Source: Catellatospora sp. KI3 (GTDB lineage Bacteria > Actinomycetota > Actinomycetes > Mycobacteriales > Micromonosporaceae). Taken from it: DNA of 64,000 nt. Under the pieces are notes generated by a model. That model was not told the DNA's origin, did not search any database, and saw only the letters and a program-made list of their open reading frames with translations. The stretch is from positions 248,001-312,000 of the forward strand of contig NZ_JASAMB010000007.1 in assembly GCF_029948125.1 (NCBI RefSeq), in the 5' to 3' direction. Shown piece by piece: positions 39,176 to 49,000 of the stretch. Made by a program: the position numbers and the translations under genes. Position 1 is the first letter of the stretch; each line of letters starts with the position of its first letter.

Positions 39176-42100
39176 ATGAGACGAATCAATCCGATCAGGG
39201 CGCTGGCGGCCACTGCCGCGGCCGCCCTGGTCGCCTCCGGGGTATGGGCCGGCGTGGCCCACGCCGCCGGCGGCCCCAACCTCTCCCTCGGCAAGAGCGC
39301 CAGTGCCAGCTCCAGCAACGGCGCCTACACCCCCGGCAACCTCAACGACGGCAACCAGGCGTCCTACTGGGAGAGCAGCGGCTCGCTGCCGCAGTGGGCG
39401 CAGGTCGACCTCGGTGCCGCCACCAGCGTCGACCAGGTGGTGCTGAAGCTGCCCACGAGCTGGGGCACCCGCACCCAGACGCTGTCCGTGCAGGGCAGCA
39501 CCACCGGGTCGAGCTTCACCGACCTGAAGGCCTCGGCTGGCTACTCCTTCACCGCGGGCACCAACTCGGTGACGATCAACTTCACCGCCGCCTCGGTCCG
39601 CTACGTGCGCGTGAACATCAGCGCCAACACCGGCTGGACGGCCGCGCAGCTGTCCGAGCTGGAGGTGTACGGCGCCGCCGGCGGCTCCGGCAACCTGGCC
39701 CAGGGCCGCCCGACCACCGAGAGCGGCCACGCCGACGTCTACGGCGCCGGCAACACCGTCGACGGCAACCAGGGCTCGTACTGGGAGAGCGTCAACAACG
39801 CGTGGCCGCAGTGGGTGACCGTCGACCTCGGCGCCGCCACCGCGGTCAACCGCGTCGTGCTGAAGCTGCCCGCCAGCTGGGGCACCCGCACCCAGACGCT
39901 GTCCGTGCAGGGCAGCACCACCGGGTCGAGCTTCACCAACCTGGCCGCCTCGGCGACGTACACGTTCAACCCGGCGGTGGCCGCGAACTCGGTGACGGTC
40001 AACTTCACCCAGGCGAGCACCCGGTACGTGCGGGTCAACTTCACCGCCAACAGCGCGTGGCCCGCGGGCCAGCTGTCGGAGCTTGAGGTGTACGGCCCCG
40101 GCACGGTCACCGACACCACCGCCCCGAGCGTGCCCGGCACCCTGAGCCAGAGCACCTCCGGCACGACCATCACCCTGAACTGGGGCGCGTCGACCGACAA
40201 CGCGGGCGGCAGCGGCCTGGCCGGGTACGAGGTCTACCGCAACGGCGCCCTGGCCGCCACGGTCGGCCAGGTCACCACGTGGGCCGACACCCAGCCGGCC
40301 ACGGCGACGGTGTCGTACTACGTGAAGGCGCGCGACAACGCGGGCAACACCTCGGCCGCCGGTAACACGGTCACCCGTACCGGCACCAGCACCGACACCA
40401 CCGCCCCGAGCGTGCCCGGCACGCTCAGCCTGTCCGCCTCGGGCACCACGCTGACCCTGAACTGGGGCGCGTCGACCGACAACGCGGGCGGCAGCGGCCT
40501 GGCCGGGTACGAGGTCTACCGCAACAACGCCCTGGCCGCCACGGTCGGCACGGTCACCTCGTGGAGCGACACCCAGCCGCTGACGGCGAACGTGTCCTAC
40601 TACGTGAAGGCGCGCGACAACGCGGGCAACGTGTCGGCGGCGGGCAACACCGTCACCCGCAACGGCGACACCACCGCCCCGTCGGTCCCGACGAACCTGG
40701 CCGTCAGCACCTCGGGCAGCACCATCACGCTGACCTGGACCGCCTCCACCGACTCGGGCTCCGGCCTGGCCGGGTACGACGTGTTCCGCGACGGCAACTA
40801 CGTCACCAACATCGGCGCGGTCACCTCGTGGCAGGACACCCAGGCCGTGACGACCACCGTGTCGTACTTCCTGCGGGCGCGCGACGTCGCGGGCAACACC
40901 TCCGCGAACAGCTCCACGGTGACCCGCACCGGCACCGGTAACCCCGGCTGCACCAACGTGGCCGCGGGCAAGACCGCGACCGCCAACGGCTCGACGTTCT
41001 CGTTCCTGCCGGCCAACGCGGTCGACGGCAACCTCACCACCTACTGGGAGGGCGCGGGCCTGCCGGCGACGCTGACCGTGGCGCTGGGCGCCAACCACAG
41101 CGTCACCCAGGTCAACGTGAAGCTGAACCCGGACCCGGCGTGGGGCACCCGTACCCAGAACATCGAGGTCCTCGGCCGCGACCAGGCCGCGACCACCTAC
41201 ACCACGATCAAGGCCGCCGCGAACTACCAGTTCACGCAGGGCAGCAACGTGGTCAACATCCCGGTGTCGGCGACCACCGCCGACGTCCAGCTGAAGATCA
41301 CCTCCAACAACGGCGCCCCCTCGGGCCAGGTGGCGGAGTTCGAGGTCTGCGGCACCCCGGCGCCCAACGCCGACCTGGCCGTCGGCAACGTGTCGTTCAG
41401 CCCCTCGGCGCCGACCGAGGCCAGCAACGTCACCCTGAGCGCCACCGTCAGCAACGTCGGTGAGCTCGCCTCGACCGCGACCACGCTCAACTTCTACCTG
41501 GACGGCGTGCTCAAGGCGACCGCCAACGTCGGCCCGATCGGGGCGGGCAGCTCGCTGCCGGTCTCGACCGCGATCGGCAACCTGCCGCAGGGCACCTTCG
41601 CGCTGTCGGCCAAGGTCGACCCGTCCAACACGGTGATCGAGAAGAGCGAGGCCAACAACTCGGCCAACGCCGCGTCGCCGCTGACCGTCACCCAGGCCCC
41701 CGGCCCGGACCTGCTGGTCACCGGTATCGCCTCCACCCCGGCCAACCCGGCCGTGGGCGCGGCGGTCAGCTTCACCGTGTCGGTGAAGAACCGCGGCATC
41801 GACCCGGCGGGCGCCTCGACCACCCGCGTGGTCGTCGGCTCCACCACCCTGAACACCAGCACCGGCACCATCGCCGCGGGCGCCACGGCCACCGTCGCGA
41901 TCACCGGCACCTGGACCGCGACCAGCGGCGGGGCGACCATCACCGCCACCGCCGACGCCGCCAACACCGTCGCCGAGACCAACGAGACCAACAACTCGCT
42001 GTCCCAGGCGATCGTGGTGGGCCGCGGCGCCGCCACCCCGTTCACCTCGTACGAGGCCGAGGCGGGCACCTACCAGGGCACCCTGCTGCAGGCCGACGCG

Positions 42101-43753
42101 CTGCGCACCTTCGGGCACACCAACTTCGGCACCGAGTCCTCGGGCCGCAAGTCGGTGCGCCTGGACAGCCAGGGCCAGTACGTGCAGATCACCTCGACCG
42201 TGCCCACCAACTCGATCGTGGTGCGCAACTCGGTCCCGGACTCCGCCTCCGGCGGCGGCCAGGACTACACCATCAGCCTCTACGCCAACGACGTCTTCGT
42301 GCAGAAGCTCACGCTGTCGTCGCGCAACAGCTGGCTGTACGGCACCACCGACGACACCGAGTCGCTGTCGAACACGCCGCAGGCCAACGCCCGCCGCCTG
42401 TTCGACGAGACCTCGGCGCTGCTGCCGACCTCCTACCCGGTCGGTACCCGCTTCAAGCTCCAGCGCGACAGCGGTGACAACGCCTCCTTCTACATCATCG
42501 ACCTCATCGACCTGGAGCAGGTGGCACCCGCGCTGACCAAGCCGGCCGAGTGCACCTCGATCACCAGCTACGGCGCGGTGGCCAACGACGGCGTCGACGA
42601 CACCGCCGCGATCCAGCGGGCCGTCACCGACGACGAGAACGGCGTGATCAGCTGCGTCTGGATCCCGGCCGGCCAGTGGCGCCAGGAGCAGAAGATCCTG
42701 TCGCCGGACCCGACCCGGGGCCAGTACAACCAGAAGGGCATCAGCAACGCCGTCATCCGCGGCGCCGGCATGTGGTACACGAAGCTGTACACCAACACCG
42801 AGCCGCAGAACGTGGTGGGCAACATCAACCACCCGCACGAGGGCAACGTCGGCTTCGAGATCGAGACCAACACCCAGATCTCGGACCTGGCCATCTTCGG
42901 TATGACCACCAACCGCGCCAACCGGGGCCACGGCCTCAACGGCCGGTTCGGCCAGAACTCGAAGTTCACCAACATCTGGATCGAGCACGTCAACGTCGGC
43001 GCCTGGGTCGGCCGTGACTACTCGGACACGCCCGCCTACTGGAACCCGGGCAACAACCTGGACTTCACCGGCATGCGCATCCGGGACACGTTCGCCGACG
43101 GCATCAACTTCTCCAACGGCACCCGCAACTCCCGCGTGTTCAACTCGTCCTTCCGGACCACCGGTGACGACTCGCTCGCGGTGTGGGCCAACCCGTTCGT
43201 GAAGGACCAGAACGTCGACATCGCGCACGACAACCACTTCACCAACAACACGGTGGCGCTGCCCTGGCGCGCCAACGGCGTCGCGATCTACGGCGGCTAC
43301 GGCAACGCGATCGAGAACAACCTCATCTACGACACGATGAACTACCCGGCGATCATGCTGGCGACCGACCACAGCCCGCTGCCGTTCTCCGGCACCACCA
43401 CGATCTCCAACAACGGGATCTATCGCGGCGGCGGCGTGTTCTGGAACGAGGCCCAGGAGTTCGGCGCGATCACGCTGTTCGCCTCGGGCAAGGACATCGT
43501 GGGCGCCGTCATCAAGGACACCGACATCTACGACTCCACCTACGACGGCATCCAGTTCAAGACCGGCGGCGGCAGCATGCCGAACGTGGTCGTCACCAAC
43601 GTGAAGATCGACAAGTCGAACAACGGCGCGGGCATCCTGGCGATGAGCGGCGCTCGCGGCAACGCGACGCTGACCAACGTCACGATCACCAACTCCGCCG
43701 ACGGCAACATCCTCATCCAGCCCGGTTCCCAGTTCACCATCACCGGCAGCTGA
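39176..43753 (+). CDS. giant secreted glycosidase, GH87-like, with discoidin, Fn3 and CARDB modules
   Basis: A 1525-residue extracellular enzyme, predicted to attack alpha-glucan of the mycodextranase/alpha-1,3-glucanase type. Order of parts: signal peptide (1-31), two F5/8-type discoidin domains (to about 310), three fibronectin III domains (312, 406, 498), a third discoidin domain (590), two CARDB domains (731, 842), a CBM6/DBD-like domain opening YEAEAGTY (955), and a right-handed beta-helix from 1122. The helix carries FADGINF and TGDDSLAVW, where the GH87 catalytic Asp residues are expected. The ATG at 39176 follows AAGGA. The first two discoidin and first two Fn3 domains share long identical DNA stretches. 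Confidence 0.85.
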   Translation: MRRINPIRALAATAAAALVASGVWAGVAHAAGGPNLSLGKSASASSSNGAYTPGNLNDGNQASYWESSGSLPQWAQVDLGAATSVDQVVLKLPTSWGTRTQTLSVQGSTTGSSFTDLKASAGYSFTAGTNSVTINFTAASVRYVRVNISANTGWTAAQLSELEVYGAAGGSGNLAQGRPTTESGHADVYGAGNTVDGNQGSYWESVNNAWPQWVTVDLGAATAVNRVVLKLPASWGTRTQTLSVQGSTTGSSFTNLAASATYTFNPAVAANSVTVNFTQASTRYVRVNFTANSAWPAGQLSELEVYGPGTVTDTTAPSVPGTLSQSTSGTTITLNWGASTDNAGGSGLAGYEVYRNGALAATVGQVTTWADTQPATATVSYYVKARDNAGNTSAAGNTVTRTGTSTDTTAPSVPGTLSLSASGTTLTLNWGASTDNAGGSGLAGYEVYRNNALAATVGTVTSWSDTQPLTANVSYYVKARDNAGNVSAAGNTVTRNGDTTAPSVPTNLAVSTSGSTITLTWTASTDSGSGLAGYDVFRDGNYVTNIGAVTSWQDTQAVTTTVSYFLRARDVAGNTSANSSTVTRTGTGNPGCTNVAAGKTATANGSTFSFLPANAVDGNLTTYWEGAGLPATLTVALGANHSVTQVNVKLNPDPAWGTRTQNIEVLGRDQAATTYTTIKAAANYQFTQGSNVVNIPVSATTADVQLKITSNNGAPSGQVAEFEVCGTPAPNADLAVGNVSFSPSAPTEASNVTLSATVSNVGELASTATTLNFYLDGVLKATANVGPIGAGSSLPVSTAIGNLPQGTFALSAKVDPSNTVIEKSEANNSANAASPLTVTQAPGPDLLVTGIASTPANPAVGAAVSFTVSVKNRGIDPAGASTTRVVVGSTTLNTSTGTIAAGATATVAITGTWTATSGGATITATADAANTVAETNETNNSLSQAIVVGRGAATPFTSYEAEAGTYQGTLLQADALRTFGHTNFGTESSGRKSVRLDSQGQYVQITSTVPTNSIVVRNSVPDSASGGGQDYTISLYANDVFVQKLTLSSRNSWLYGTTDDTESLSNTPQANARRLFDETSALLPTSYPVGTRFKLQRDSGDNASFYIIDLIDLEQVAPALTKPAECTSITSYGAVANDGVDDTAAIQRAVTDDENGVISCVWIPAGQWRQEQKILSPDPTRGQYNQKGISNAVIRGAGMWYTKLYTNTEPQNVVGNINHPHEGNVGFEIETNTQISDLAIFGMTTNRANRGHGLNGRFGQNSKFTNIWIEHVNVGAWVGRDYSDTPAYWNPGNNLDFTGMRIRDTFADGINFSNGTRNSRVFNSSFRTTGDDSLAVWANPFVKDQNVDIAHDNHFTNNTVALPWRANGVAIYGGYGNAIENNLIYDTMNYPAIMLATDHSPLPFSGTTTISNNGIYRGGGVFWNEAQEFGAITLFASGKDIVGAVIKDTDIYDSTYDGIQFKTGGGSMPNVVVTNVKIDKSNNGAGILAMSGARGNATLTNVTITNSADGNILIQPGSQFTITGS

Positions 43754-43778
43754 GGTAGCACGACGGCTGCGGCCGACA

Positions 43779-43812
43779 GCGGTGCCCCCGGCGCGAGCGC
43801 CGGGGGCACCGC
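43779..43812. terminator. 16-bp stem-loop terminator
   Basis: GCGGTGCCCCCGGCGC pairs perfectly with GCGCCGGGGGCACCGC around a 2-nt loop, between the convergent glycosidase and IPT/TIG genes. Confidence 0.85.
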
Positions 43813-43817
43813 CCGTT

Positions 43818-44333
43818 TCACGCCTGGCCCCAGACCTGCACCTGGTGATCGAACCAGGCGAGATCGCCGTCGCTCACCCGCTCGCGCCGCCACTCCATCC
43901 AGTCCTGGTTCCCCTTGTGCTTCTTGATCTCGGAGATCAGGTCCCGCTTCCCGAACTCGTCGAGCGACCCCGGCGCGTACACGGACAGGATCTTGTTATG
44001 GTTGCCCGCCGTGGTGGTGTTCGTGACGCCGAACGTTCCCGTCGCCGCCATCGTGTCCCCGTCGGGGACCGTCACGGTCGTCTCGGGCGTCGTGGACTTC
44101 TGGCCGTTGGCGATCACGTAGATGTGGAACGTGCCCAGGTCGCTCACCTTCGGGGCGATCAGGGTCAGCCGGCTGTCGCTGATCACCTTGAAACTCTGCG
44201 CGTCGTACTCCTTGAGGTTCTGATCTCGGAAGTAGACCCTGCTGGCACCTTTGAATCCTGAGCCCTCGACGGTGACCTCGTTGCCACCGCTGCGATAGAA
44301 CTCGCCGCAGCTCAAGCCGGTGACTGTGGGCAT
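43818..44333 (-). CDS. IPT/TIG-domain protein, unknown function
   Basis: A 171-residue protein with an IPT/TIG immunoglobulin-like beta domain (NEVTVEGSGFKGASRVYF, then LTLIAPKVSDLGTFHIYV) over the first 90 residues. A polar helical tail rich in Lys, Asp and Trp (SEIKKHKGNQDWMEWRRER) follows. No signal peptide is visible, although TIG domains are normally extracellular. Base composition is lower in GC than the neighbours, which may indicate transfer. GAGAGGTG precedes the ATG. Function not known. Confidence 0.7.
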   Translation of the reverse strand: MPTVTGLSCGEFYRSGGNEVTVEGSGFKGASRVYFRDQNLKEYDAQSFKVISDSRLTLIAPKVSDLGTFHIYVIANGQKSTTPETTVTVPDGDTMAATGTFGVTNTTTAGNHNKILSVYAPGSLDEFGKRDLISEIKKHKGNQDWMEWRRERVSDGDLAWFDHQVQVWGQA

Positions 44334-44452
44334 GGTTCAACACCTCTCTCGCATCGGTTTACCTTGGCCATATTTTGGCAGCGTTGACGAGGTTACCGAC
44401 CGGTTTGGAGCAACTCGCGGCATCGCTCCCCTCCACCCCGGCGGCAAGATCA

Positions 44453-44517
44453 GTGCAGTTTCGGGAAAACTGCACGAATCGCGGCCAAGATTCCAGCACT
44501 TTCCCCGGAAAGTGCAC
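44453..44517. repeat. family B palindromic repeat, copy 4 (diverged)
   Basis: GTGCAGTTTCGGGAAAACTGCAC on the left (given to 20 bases: GTGCAGTTTCGGGAAAACTG) and CACTTTCCCCGGAAAGTGCAC on the right, with centre GAATCGCGGCCAAGATTC. The arms differ by several changes, so this copy is the most decayed of the six. Confidence 0.78.
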
Positions 44518-44567
44518 CGATCTTGGGGCGGCCCGCCGCCCGAGTGCGGGCGGCGGGCGCATGGGCG

Positions 44568-46262
44568 TCAGGCGCCCGCGACCTCCAGGGCGTAGACGCG
44601 GGTGACCGCGTCAGCGGTCTGGGACGGGGTCTGGACGGTCAGGCGGATGTGGCGGGCGGTGGTGTTGACCGGGTGCGTCGTCACGCCGTCGGCGTTGGCG
44701 GTCACGGTGACCAGGGTGGTCCAGGTGGTGCCGTCGGAGCTGCCCTCGATCCGGAACGCCTTCGTGTTCAGTGCGAGGATCTCGCCGCCCGCCGAGGCGT
44801 GGCGGACCACGAACCGGCGCACGGTACGCGCCGAGCCGAGGTCGACCTGCAGCGAGGCGCCCGCGACGGCGCTGCACCACTTGCTGTTGCCGCTGACCAC
44901 GCCGTCGGTGGCCCTGGCCGGTGCCTCGGCGGCCACGCACGCGGTGCTGCCCGTGGTGGGCCTGCCCAGCGCCAGGTCGGCGCCGGGGTAGGTGCCGCCC
45001 TCGTCGGACAGGGTCAGGTCGTCGAGGTAACCGCGGAAGGCGCCGGTGCCGGTGGGCCGGTCGAAGCCGAGGTCGACCCGGGTGACGGTGCGTCCGGCCA
45101 GCGCCCCGAGGTTGACCCGGACCAGGTTCCACTGGTTGACGACCAGGTGCCCGCCCTCGCCCTGGAACTGCGGGTGGGCGCGTACGCCGTACTGGTCGGC
45201 GGCGCCGCTGTCGCGCAGGGCCGAACCGTCGCTGAACTGCAGGTCGACGCCGACGAAGGTGCCGTTGGCCTGCTGCGGGTAGATCCAGTACGACAGCACG
45301 CTGCGCGAGGTCAGCGGCAGATCGGCGGCGAAGATGCGGGCGTACGAGTACGACTGCGTCGCCGAGTTGTCCGACCCTGAGTACATCAGCGCCCCGGCCC
45401 CGCTGTGCCCCAGCTCGGTCCGGGTGGACGCCTCCATCGCCGTCAGCGCGCAGCAGTAGCCGCCCACGTTGACCGCTGCCGCGATGCTGTCGCGCCAGGT
45501 GGGGGCGGTGTCGGCAGCCTCGAACGCGGTCGACAGCAGCGGGTGGTCGCGCCCGTCGCCGAGTACCGGCTCCAGCGCGCTGTACCAGCGCACCGCCATC
45601 CGGGCGTACCCGGCGTCGTTGGGGTGCAGCGTGTCGGCCAGGTCGGCCGAGCCGAGCACGGACAGGTCGACCAGCCTGGCCCGCGCGCCCCGGGCGGAGA
45701 CGATCCCCGGCACGGCCGCGTTGAAGGTGTTGATCCGGGCCTGGATGGTCGCGTCCAGCGCGGGCACGATCTTGGCGATCAGCACGGTGGCGGTGGGCCG
45801 GGCGGCCAGGATCTGGTCGATGAGCGAGCCCAGCCGCGCGGGCGCGTTGGCGGTGTCGTAGTTCTGGTTCATGTCGTTGGTGCCGATGTGCAGCAGCACC
45901 ACGTCGGGCTGGTACGTGCTGAGCCAGCCGGTGGCGCTGGCGGCGATCTGGTCGATGCGCCAGCCGGAGTGGCCCTCGTTGTCGGTGTCGGGCAGGCTGC
46001 CGGTCTGCTGCGAGCCGACGAAGTCGACGGCGTACCCGGCGTGGTTGACCAGGCGCTGCCACAGCGCGGCGCGGTAGCTGGAGCGGGTGGGGCTGCCCTC
46101 GCCCCAGGTGATCGAGTCGCCGAGCGGCATGATCCGGATCGGGCGGGTGGGGACGGCGGCCTGCGCGGGGGCGGCGGGCAGGATCGCCGCGGACAGCAGC
46201 GCGGTCAGCAGCGTGACCAGCAACGTGGCCAGGCGGGCGGCGATGCGGGGGACGGGTTGCAC
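44568..46262 (-). CDS. secreted SGNH-hydrolase esterase with C-terminal discoidin domain
   Basis: A 564-residue exported esterase, probably removing acetyl or other acyl groups from a polysaccharide. A 35-residue signal precedes an SGNH domain with block I PLGDSITWGEG, block III IGTNDMN and block V DTLHPND. A central beta region of about 180 residues of unknown type follows, then an F5/8-type discoidin domain (LALGRPTTGSTACVAAEAP onward) very like the two at the end of the GH92 protein. The GTG follows GGAGGTC. Two CAAC/GTTG palindromes upstream match the operator of the GH92 gene. Confidence 0.88.
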   Translation of the reverse strand: MQPVPRIAARLATLLVTLLTALLSAAILPAAPAQAAVPTRPIRIMPLGDSITWGEGSPTRSSYRAALWQRLVNHAGYAVDFVGSQQTGSLPDTDNEGHSGWRIDQIAASATGWLSTYQPDVVLLHIGTNDMNQNYDTANAPARLGSLIDQILAARPTATVLIAKIVPALDATIQARINTFNAAVPGIVSARGARARLVDLSVLGSADLADTLHPNDAGYARMAVRWYSALEPVLGDGRDHPLLSTAFEAADTAPTWRDSIAAAVNVGGYCCALTAMEASTRTELGHSGAGALMYSGSDNSATQSYSYARIFAADLPLTSRSVLSYWIYPQQANGTFVGVDLQFSDGSALRDSGAADQYGVRAHPQFQGEGGHLVVNQWNLVRVNLGALAGRTVTRVDLGFDRPTGTGAFRGYLDDLTLSDEGGTYPGADLALGRPTTGSTACVAAEAPARATDGVVSGNSKWCSAVAGASLQVDLGSARTVRRFVVRHASAGGEILALNTKAFRIEGSSDGTTWTTLVTVTANADGVTTHPVNTTARHIRLTVQTPSQTADAVTRVYALEVAGA

Positions 46263-46340
46263 GGAAGACCTCCGGGACGGGGGAGGCGGCTGCCGAAAGA
46301 CCGCCAGAGCGGGTGCTGCCGTCCAGCTTGGACACCATAT

Positions 46341-46374
46341 GCAACCTTGTCAATGAATTCTGACAACGTTGCCA
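46341..46374. promoter_or_regulatory. pair of LacI-type half-conserved operators upstream of the esterase gene
   Basis: GCAACCTTGTCA (46341-46352) and TGACAACGTTGCCA (46361-46374) are two degenerate copies of the GACAACGTTGTC palindrome that also precedes the GH92 gene. They are spaced two helical turns apart. Confidence 0.6.
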
Positions 46375-46467
46375 ATCGGCGGAGCTCGGGAGGGAGTCGC
46401 GATGCGGACAGGGCGGCCCGTACCCGATACGCTCTGTCGGGGCTGACGGTAGGTCGCCGAATAAGGT

Positions 46468-46491
46468 TATAGTGTCCGGAGAGCGCTCTCC
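46468..46491 (+). promoter_or_regulatory. promoter and operator of the GH3 gene
   Basis: A TATAGT -10 hexamer (46468-46473) is followed by the perfect 14-bp palindrome GGAGAGCGCTCTCC (46478-46491) where transcription would begin. The core GAGCGCTC resembles the CebR-type operator. The arrangement suggests steric repression by a LacI-family protein. Confidence 0.68.
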
Positions 46492-46568
46492 CGGCGACGC
46501 GGGCGGGGGCTGCCGTGGACCGTGCGCCGGGAACGCCCCACTCGGGCGTTCATGAAAGGACCTACCCC

Positions 46569-48857
46569 GTGAACTCCCCGCTGCCCTACCTCGACCCCGA
46601 CCTGCCCACCGCCGACCGCGTCGCCGACCTGCTGGGGCGGATGACCCTGGCCGAGAAGGCCGGGCAGATGCTGCAACTGGCCGCTCGCGACGGCGTCCGC
46701 CACATCGTCGAGGACCTGCACACCGGCTCGATCCTGCACGCCTCGCCCGACCACCTCCGCGAGGCCACCAGGCTGGCCGCCGACTCCCGGCTGGGCATTC
46801 CGCTGCTGGTAGCCGAGGACTGCATCCACGGCCACTCGTTCCACATCGGCGCCACCATCTTCCCGACCCAGCTCGGCATGGCCGCCACCTGGGACCCGGA
46901 CCTGGTCGAGCGGGCCGCCCGCGCGACCGCGGTGGAAGTCGCCGCCACCGGCATCCACTGGACCTTCTCCCCGGTCCTGTGCATCGCCCGCGACCTGCGC
47001 TGGGGCCGGGTCAGCGAGACCTTCGGCGAGGACCCGTTCCTGATCGGCGAGCTGGCCTCGGCGATGGTGCGCGGCTACCAGGGCGACGGCCTGCACGACC
47101 CGACCGCGATCCTGGCCTGCGCCAAGCACTTCGCCGGCTACTCCGAGACCCAGGGCGGGCGCGACGCCAGCGAGGCCGACATCTCGCGGCGCAAGCTGCG
47201 CTCGTGGTTCCTGCCGCCGTTCGAGCGGGTCGCCCGCGAGGGCTGCCGCACCTTCATGCTCGGCTACCAGTCCATGGACGGCGTGCCGATCACCATCAAC
47301 AACTGGCTGCTCAACGAGGTGCTGCGCGGCGAGTGGGGGTACACCGGCACGCTGGTCACCGACTGGGACAACGTCGGCCGGATGGTGTGGGAGCAGAAGG
47401 TCGCCGCCGACGCCACCGAGGCGGCGGCGCTGGCCGTGCGCGCGGGCAACGACATGGTGATGACCACGCCGGACTTCTTCGAGGGCGCGCAGGACGCGGT
47501 CGCCAAGGGGATGCTGGAGGAGGCCGACCTGGACGCGGCGGTCAGCCGCATCCTCACCCTCAAGTTCGACCTGGGCCTGTTCGAGAACCCGCGCCTGCCC
47601 GACGTGGCCCGCCAGGCCGAGGTCATCGCCAGCGCCGCCCACACCGAGCTGAACCTGGAGGTGGCGCGCCGGTCGCTGGTGCTGCTGACCAACGACGGCA
47701 CCCTCCCGCTCGCCGGCGGCCTGACCGCCGACGCCACCGGCCGCGCCACCGGCGACGGCACCGCCCGCACCGTCGCGCTGATCGGCCCGAACGCCGACGA
47801 CCCGCACACCACGCTCGGCGACTGGGCCGGGGCCTCCGGCCAGGCCGAGTGGCTGCCCGACGGCCACCCGCGCGAGATGATCTCGACGGTGCTGGACGGG
47901 TTCCGCGCGCACGTGCCCGCCGACTGGACCGTCGCGCACGCCCGGGGTGCGGAGATCCTGACCACCGGCCCCGACCCGGAGGGCCCGTACTTCCCGGACG
48001 GCCAGCCCCGCCCCGACATCGCCGTCCCGGCCGAGCCCGACGCCGCGATGATCGCCGAGGCGGTGGCGGCGGCCGAGTCCGCCGACTACGTCGTGGCCGT
48101 GGTGGGCGACCGGATCGAGCTGGTCGGCGAGACCAAGTCCACGGCGACGCTGGAGCTGGTGGGCGGGCAGGTGGCGCTGCTGGACGCGCTCGCCGCGACG
48201 GGCAGGCCGCTGGTCGTGGTGCTGGTCAGCTCCAAGCCGCTGGTGCTGCCGCCCTCGGCCCACAACGCCGCCGCGATCGTGTACGCGTTCAACCCGGGCA
48301 TGCGCGGCGGCCAGGCTGTCGCCGAACTCGTGCTCGGCCTGGTCGAGCCGACCGGCCGCCTGCCCATCTCGTTCGCCCGCCACGCCGGCCAGCAGCCGAC
48401 GTACTACAACCAGATCCGGGGCCAGCACGGCACCCGCTACGCCGACCTCACCCAGGCACCGGCGTTCGTGTTCGGCGAGGGCCTGAGCTACAGCACCGTC
48501 GAGTACGCCGACCTGCACGTGCTCACCCCCGAGGTGCGCCCGGAGGACACGGTGCGGGCCCGGGTGATCGTGCGCAACAGCGGCACCCGGCCGGTCACCG
48601 AGACCGTCCAGGTGTACGTCACCGACACGATCACGTCGGTGACCTGGGCGGAGAAGGAGCTCAAGACGTTCCGGCAGGTCGTGCTCGCCCCCGGTGAGGC
48701 CCGCACGGTCGACCTGGAGCTGCCCGCCGCCGCCTGCACGCTGGTCGACTCGGCCGGTCGCCGGGTCGTCGAGCCGGGCGCGTTCGAACTGCTCGTCGGC
48801 CCGTCCTCGCGCGAGTCCGACCTGCTGCGCGCGGGCTTCACCGTCTTCGCGGGCTGA
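46569..48857 (+). CDS. GH3 beta-glycosidase, cytoplasmic
   Basis: A 762-residue GH3 enzyme without signal peptide, expected to split beta-linked disaccharides or xylo/cello-oligosaccharides after uptake. The barrel includes FGEDPFLIGELASAMVRG and CAKHFAGYSETQGGRD, and the nucleophile Asp lies in LVTDWDN near residue 268. The alpha/beta sandwich starts after LLTNDGTLPL, and a fibronectin-like domain closes the protein. The GTG at 46569 follows GAAAGGA. The CebR-like palindrome at its promoter suggests induction by cello-oligosaccharides; the exact substrate is unproved. Confidence 0.92.
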   Translation: MNSPLPYLDPDLPTADRVADLLGRMTLAEKAGQMLQLAARDGVRHIVEDLHTGSILHASPDHLREATRLAADSRLGIPLLVAEDCIHGHSFHIGATIFPTQLGMAATWDPDLVERAARATAVEVAATGIHWTFSPVLCIARDLRWGRVSETFGEDPFLIGELASAMVRGYQGDGLHDPTAILACAKHFAGYSETQGGRDASEADISRRKLRSWFLPPFERVAREGCRTFMLGYQSMDGVPITINNWLLNEVLRGEWGYTGTLVTDWDNVGRMVWEQKVAADATEAAALAVRAGNDMVMTTPDFFEGAQDAVAKGMLEEADLDAAVSRILTLKFDLGLFENPRLPDVARQAEVIASAAHTELNLEVARRSLVLLTNDGTLPLAGGLTADATGRATGDGTARTVALIGPNADDPHTTLGDWAGASGQAEWLPDGHPREMISTVLDGFRAHVPADWTVAHARGAEILTTGPDPEGPYFPDGQPRPDIAVPAEPDAAMIAEAVAAAESADYVVAVVGDRIELVGETKSTATLELVGGQVALLDALAATGRPLVVVLVSSKPLVLPPSAHNAAAIVYAFNPGMRGGQAVAELVLGLVEPTGRLPISFARHAGQQPTYYNQIRGQHGTRYADLTQAPAFVFGEGLSYSTVEYADLHVLTPEVRPEDTVRARVIVRNSGTRPVTETVQVYVTDTITSVTWAEKELKTFRQVVLAPGEARTVDLELPAAACTLVDSAGRRVVEPGAFELLVGPSSRESDLLRAGFTVFAG

Positions 48858-48865
48858 AACGGGGG

Positions 48866-48896
48866 CGCCGCGGGCCGCCGGTCGCGGCCCGCGGCG
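48866..48896. terminator. 12-bp stem-loop terminator
   Basis: CGCCGCGGGCCG pairs perfectly with CGGCCCGCGGCG around a 7-nt loop, 8 nt after the GH3 stop. Confidence 0.78.
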
Positions 48897-48939
48897 TCAC
48901 AGCCCGCCGACGGCGGGAACAGGTACCTGCCGCAGCGGC

Positions 48940-48978
48940 CACACCTCAGGTGGTGTGGGTACACCGGATGAGGTGTGA
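48940..48978. repeat. family C palindromic repeat, copy 2
   Basis: Outer arms CACACCTCA and TGAGGTGTG are perfect complements, with an inner GGTGT/ACACC stem. About 75% of bases match copy 1 at 8324. It lies between the convergent GH3 and GH92 genes. Confidence 0.65.
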
Positions 48979-49000
48979 CCGCGTACGGGTGATGTCCCGG

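Noticed and set aside
39158-43372. 1404-residue open frame antisense to the giant glycosidase
   Set aside because: It is a GC-rich shadow: Arg/Gly/Val-rich composition, no domain and no start signal, whereas the plus-strand frame has a signal peptide and ordered domains.
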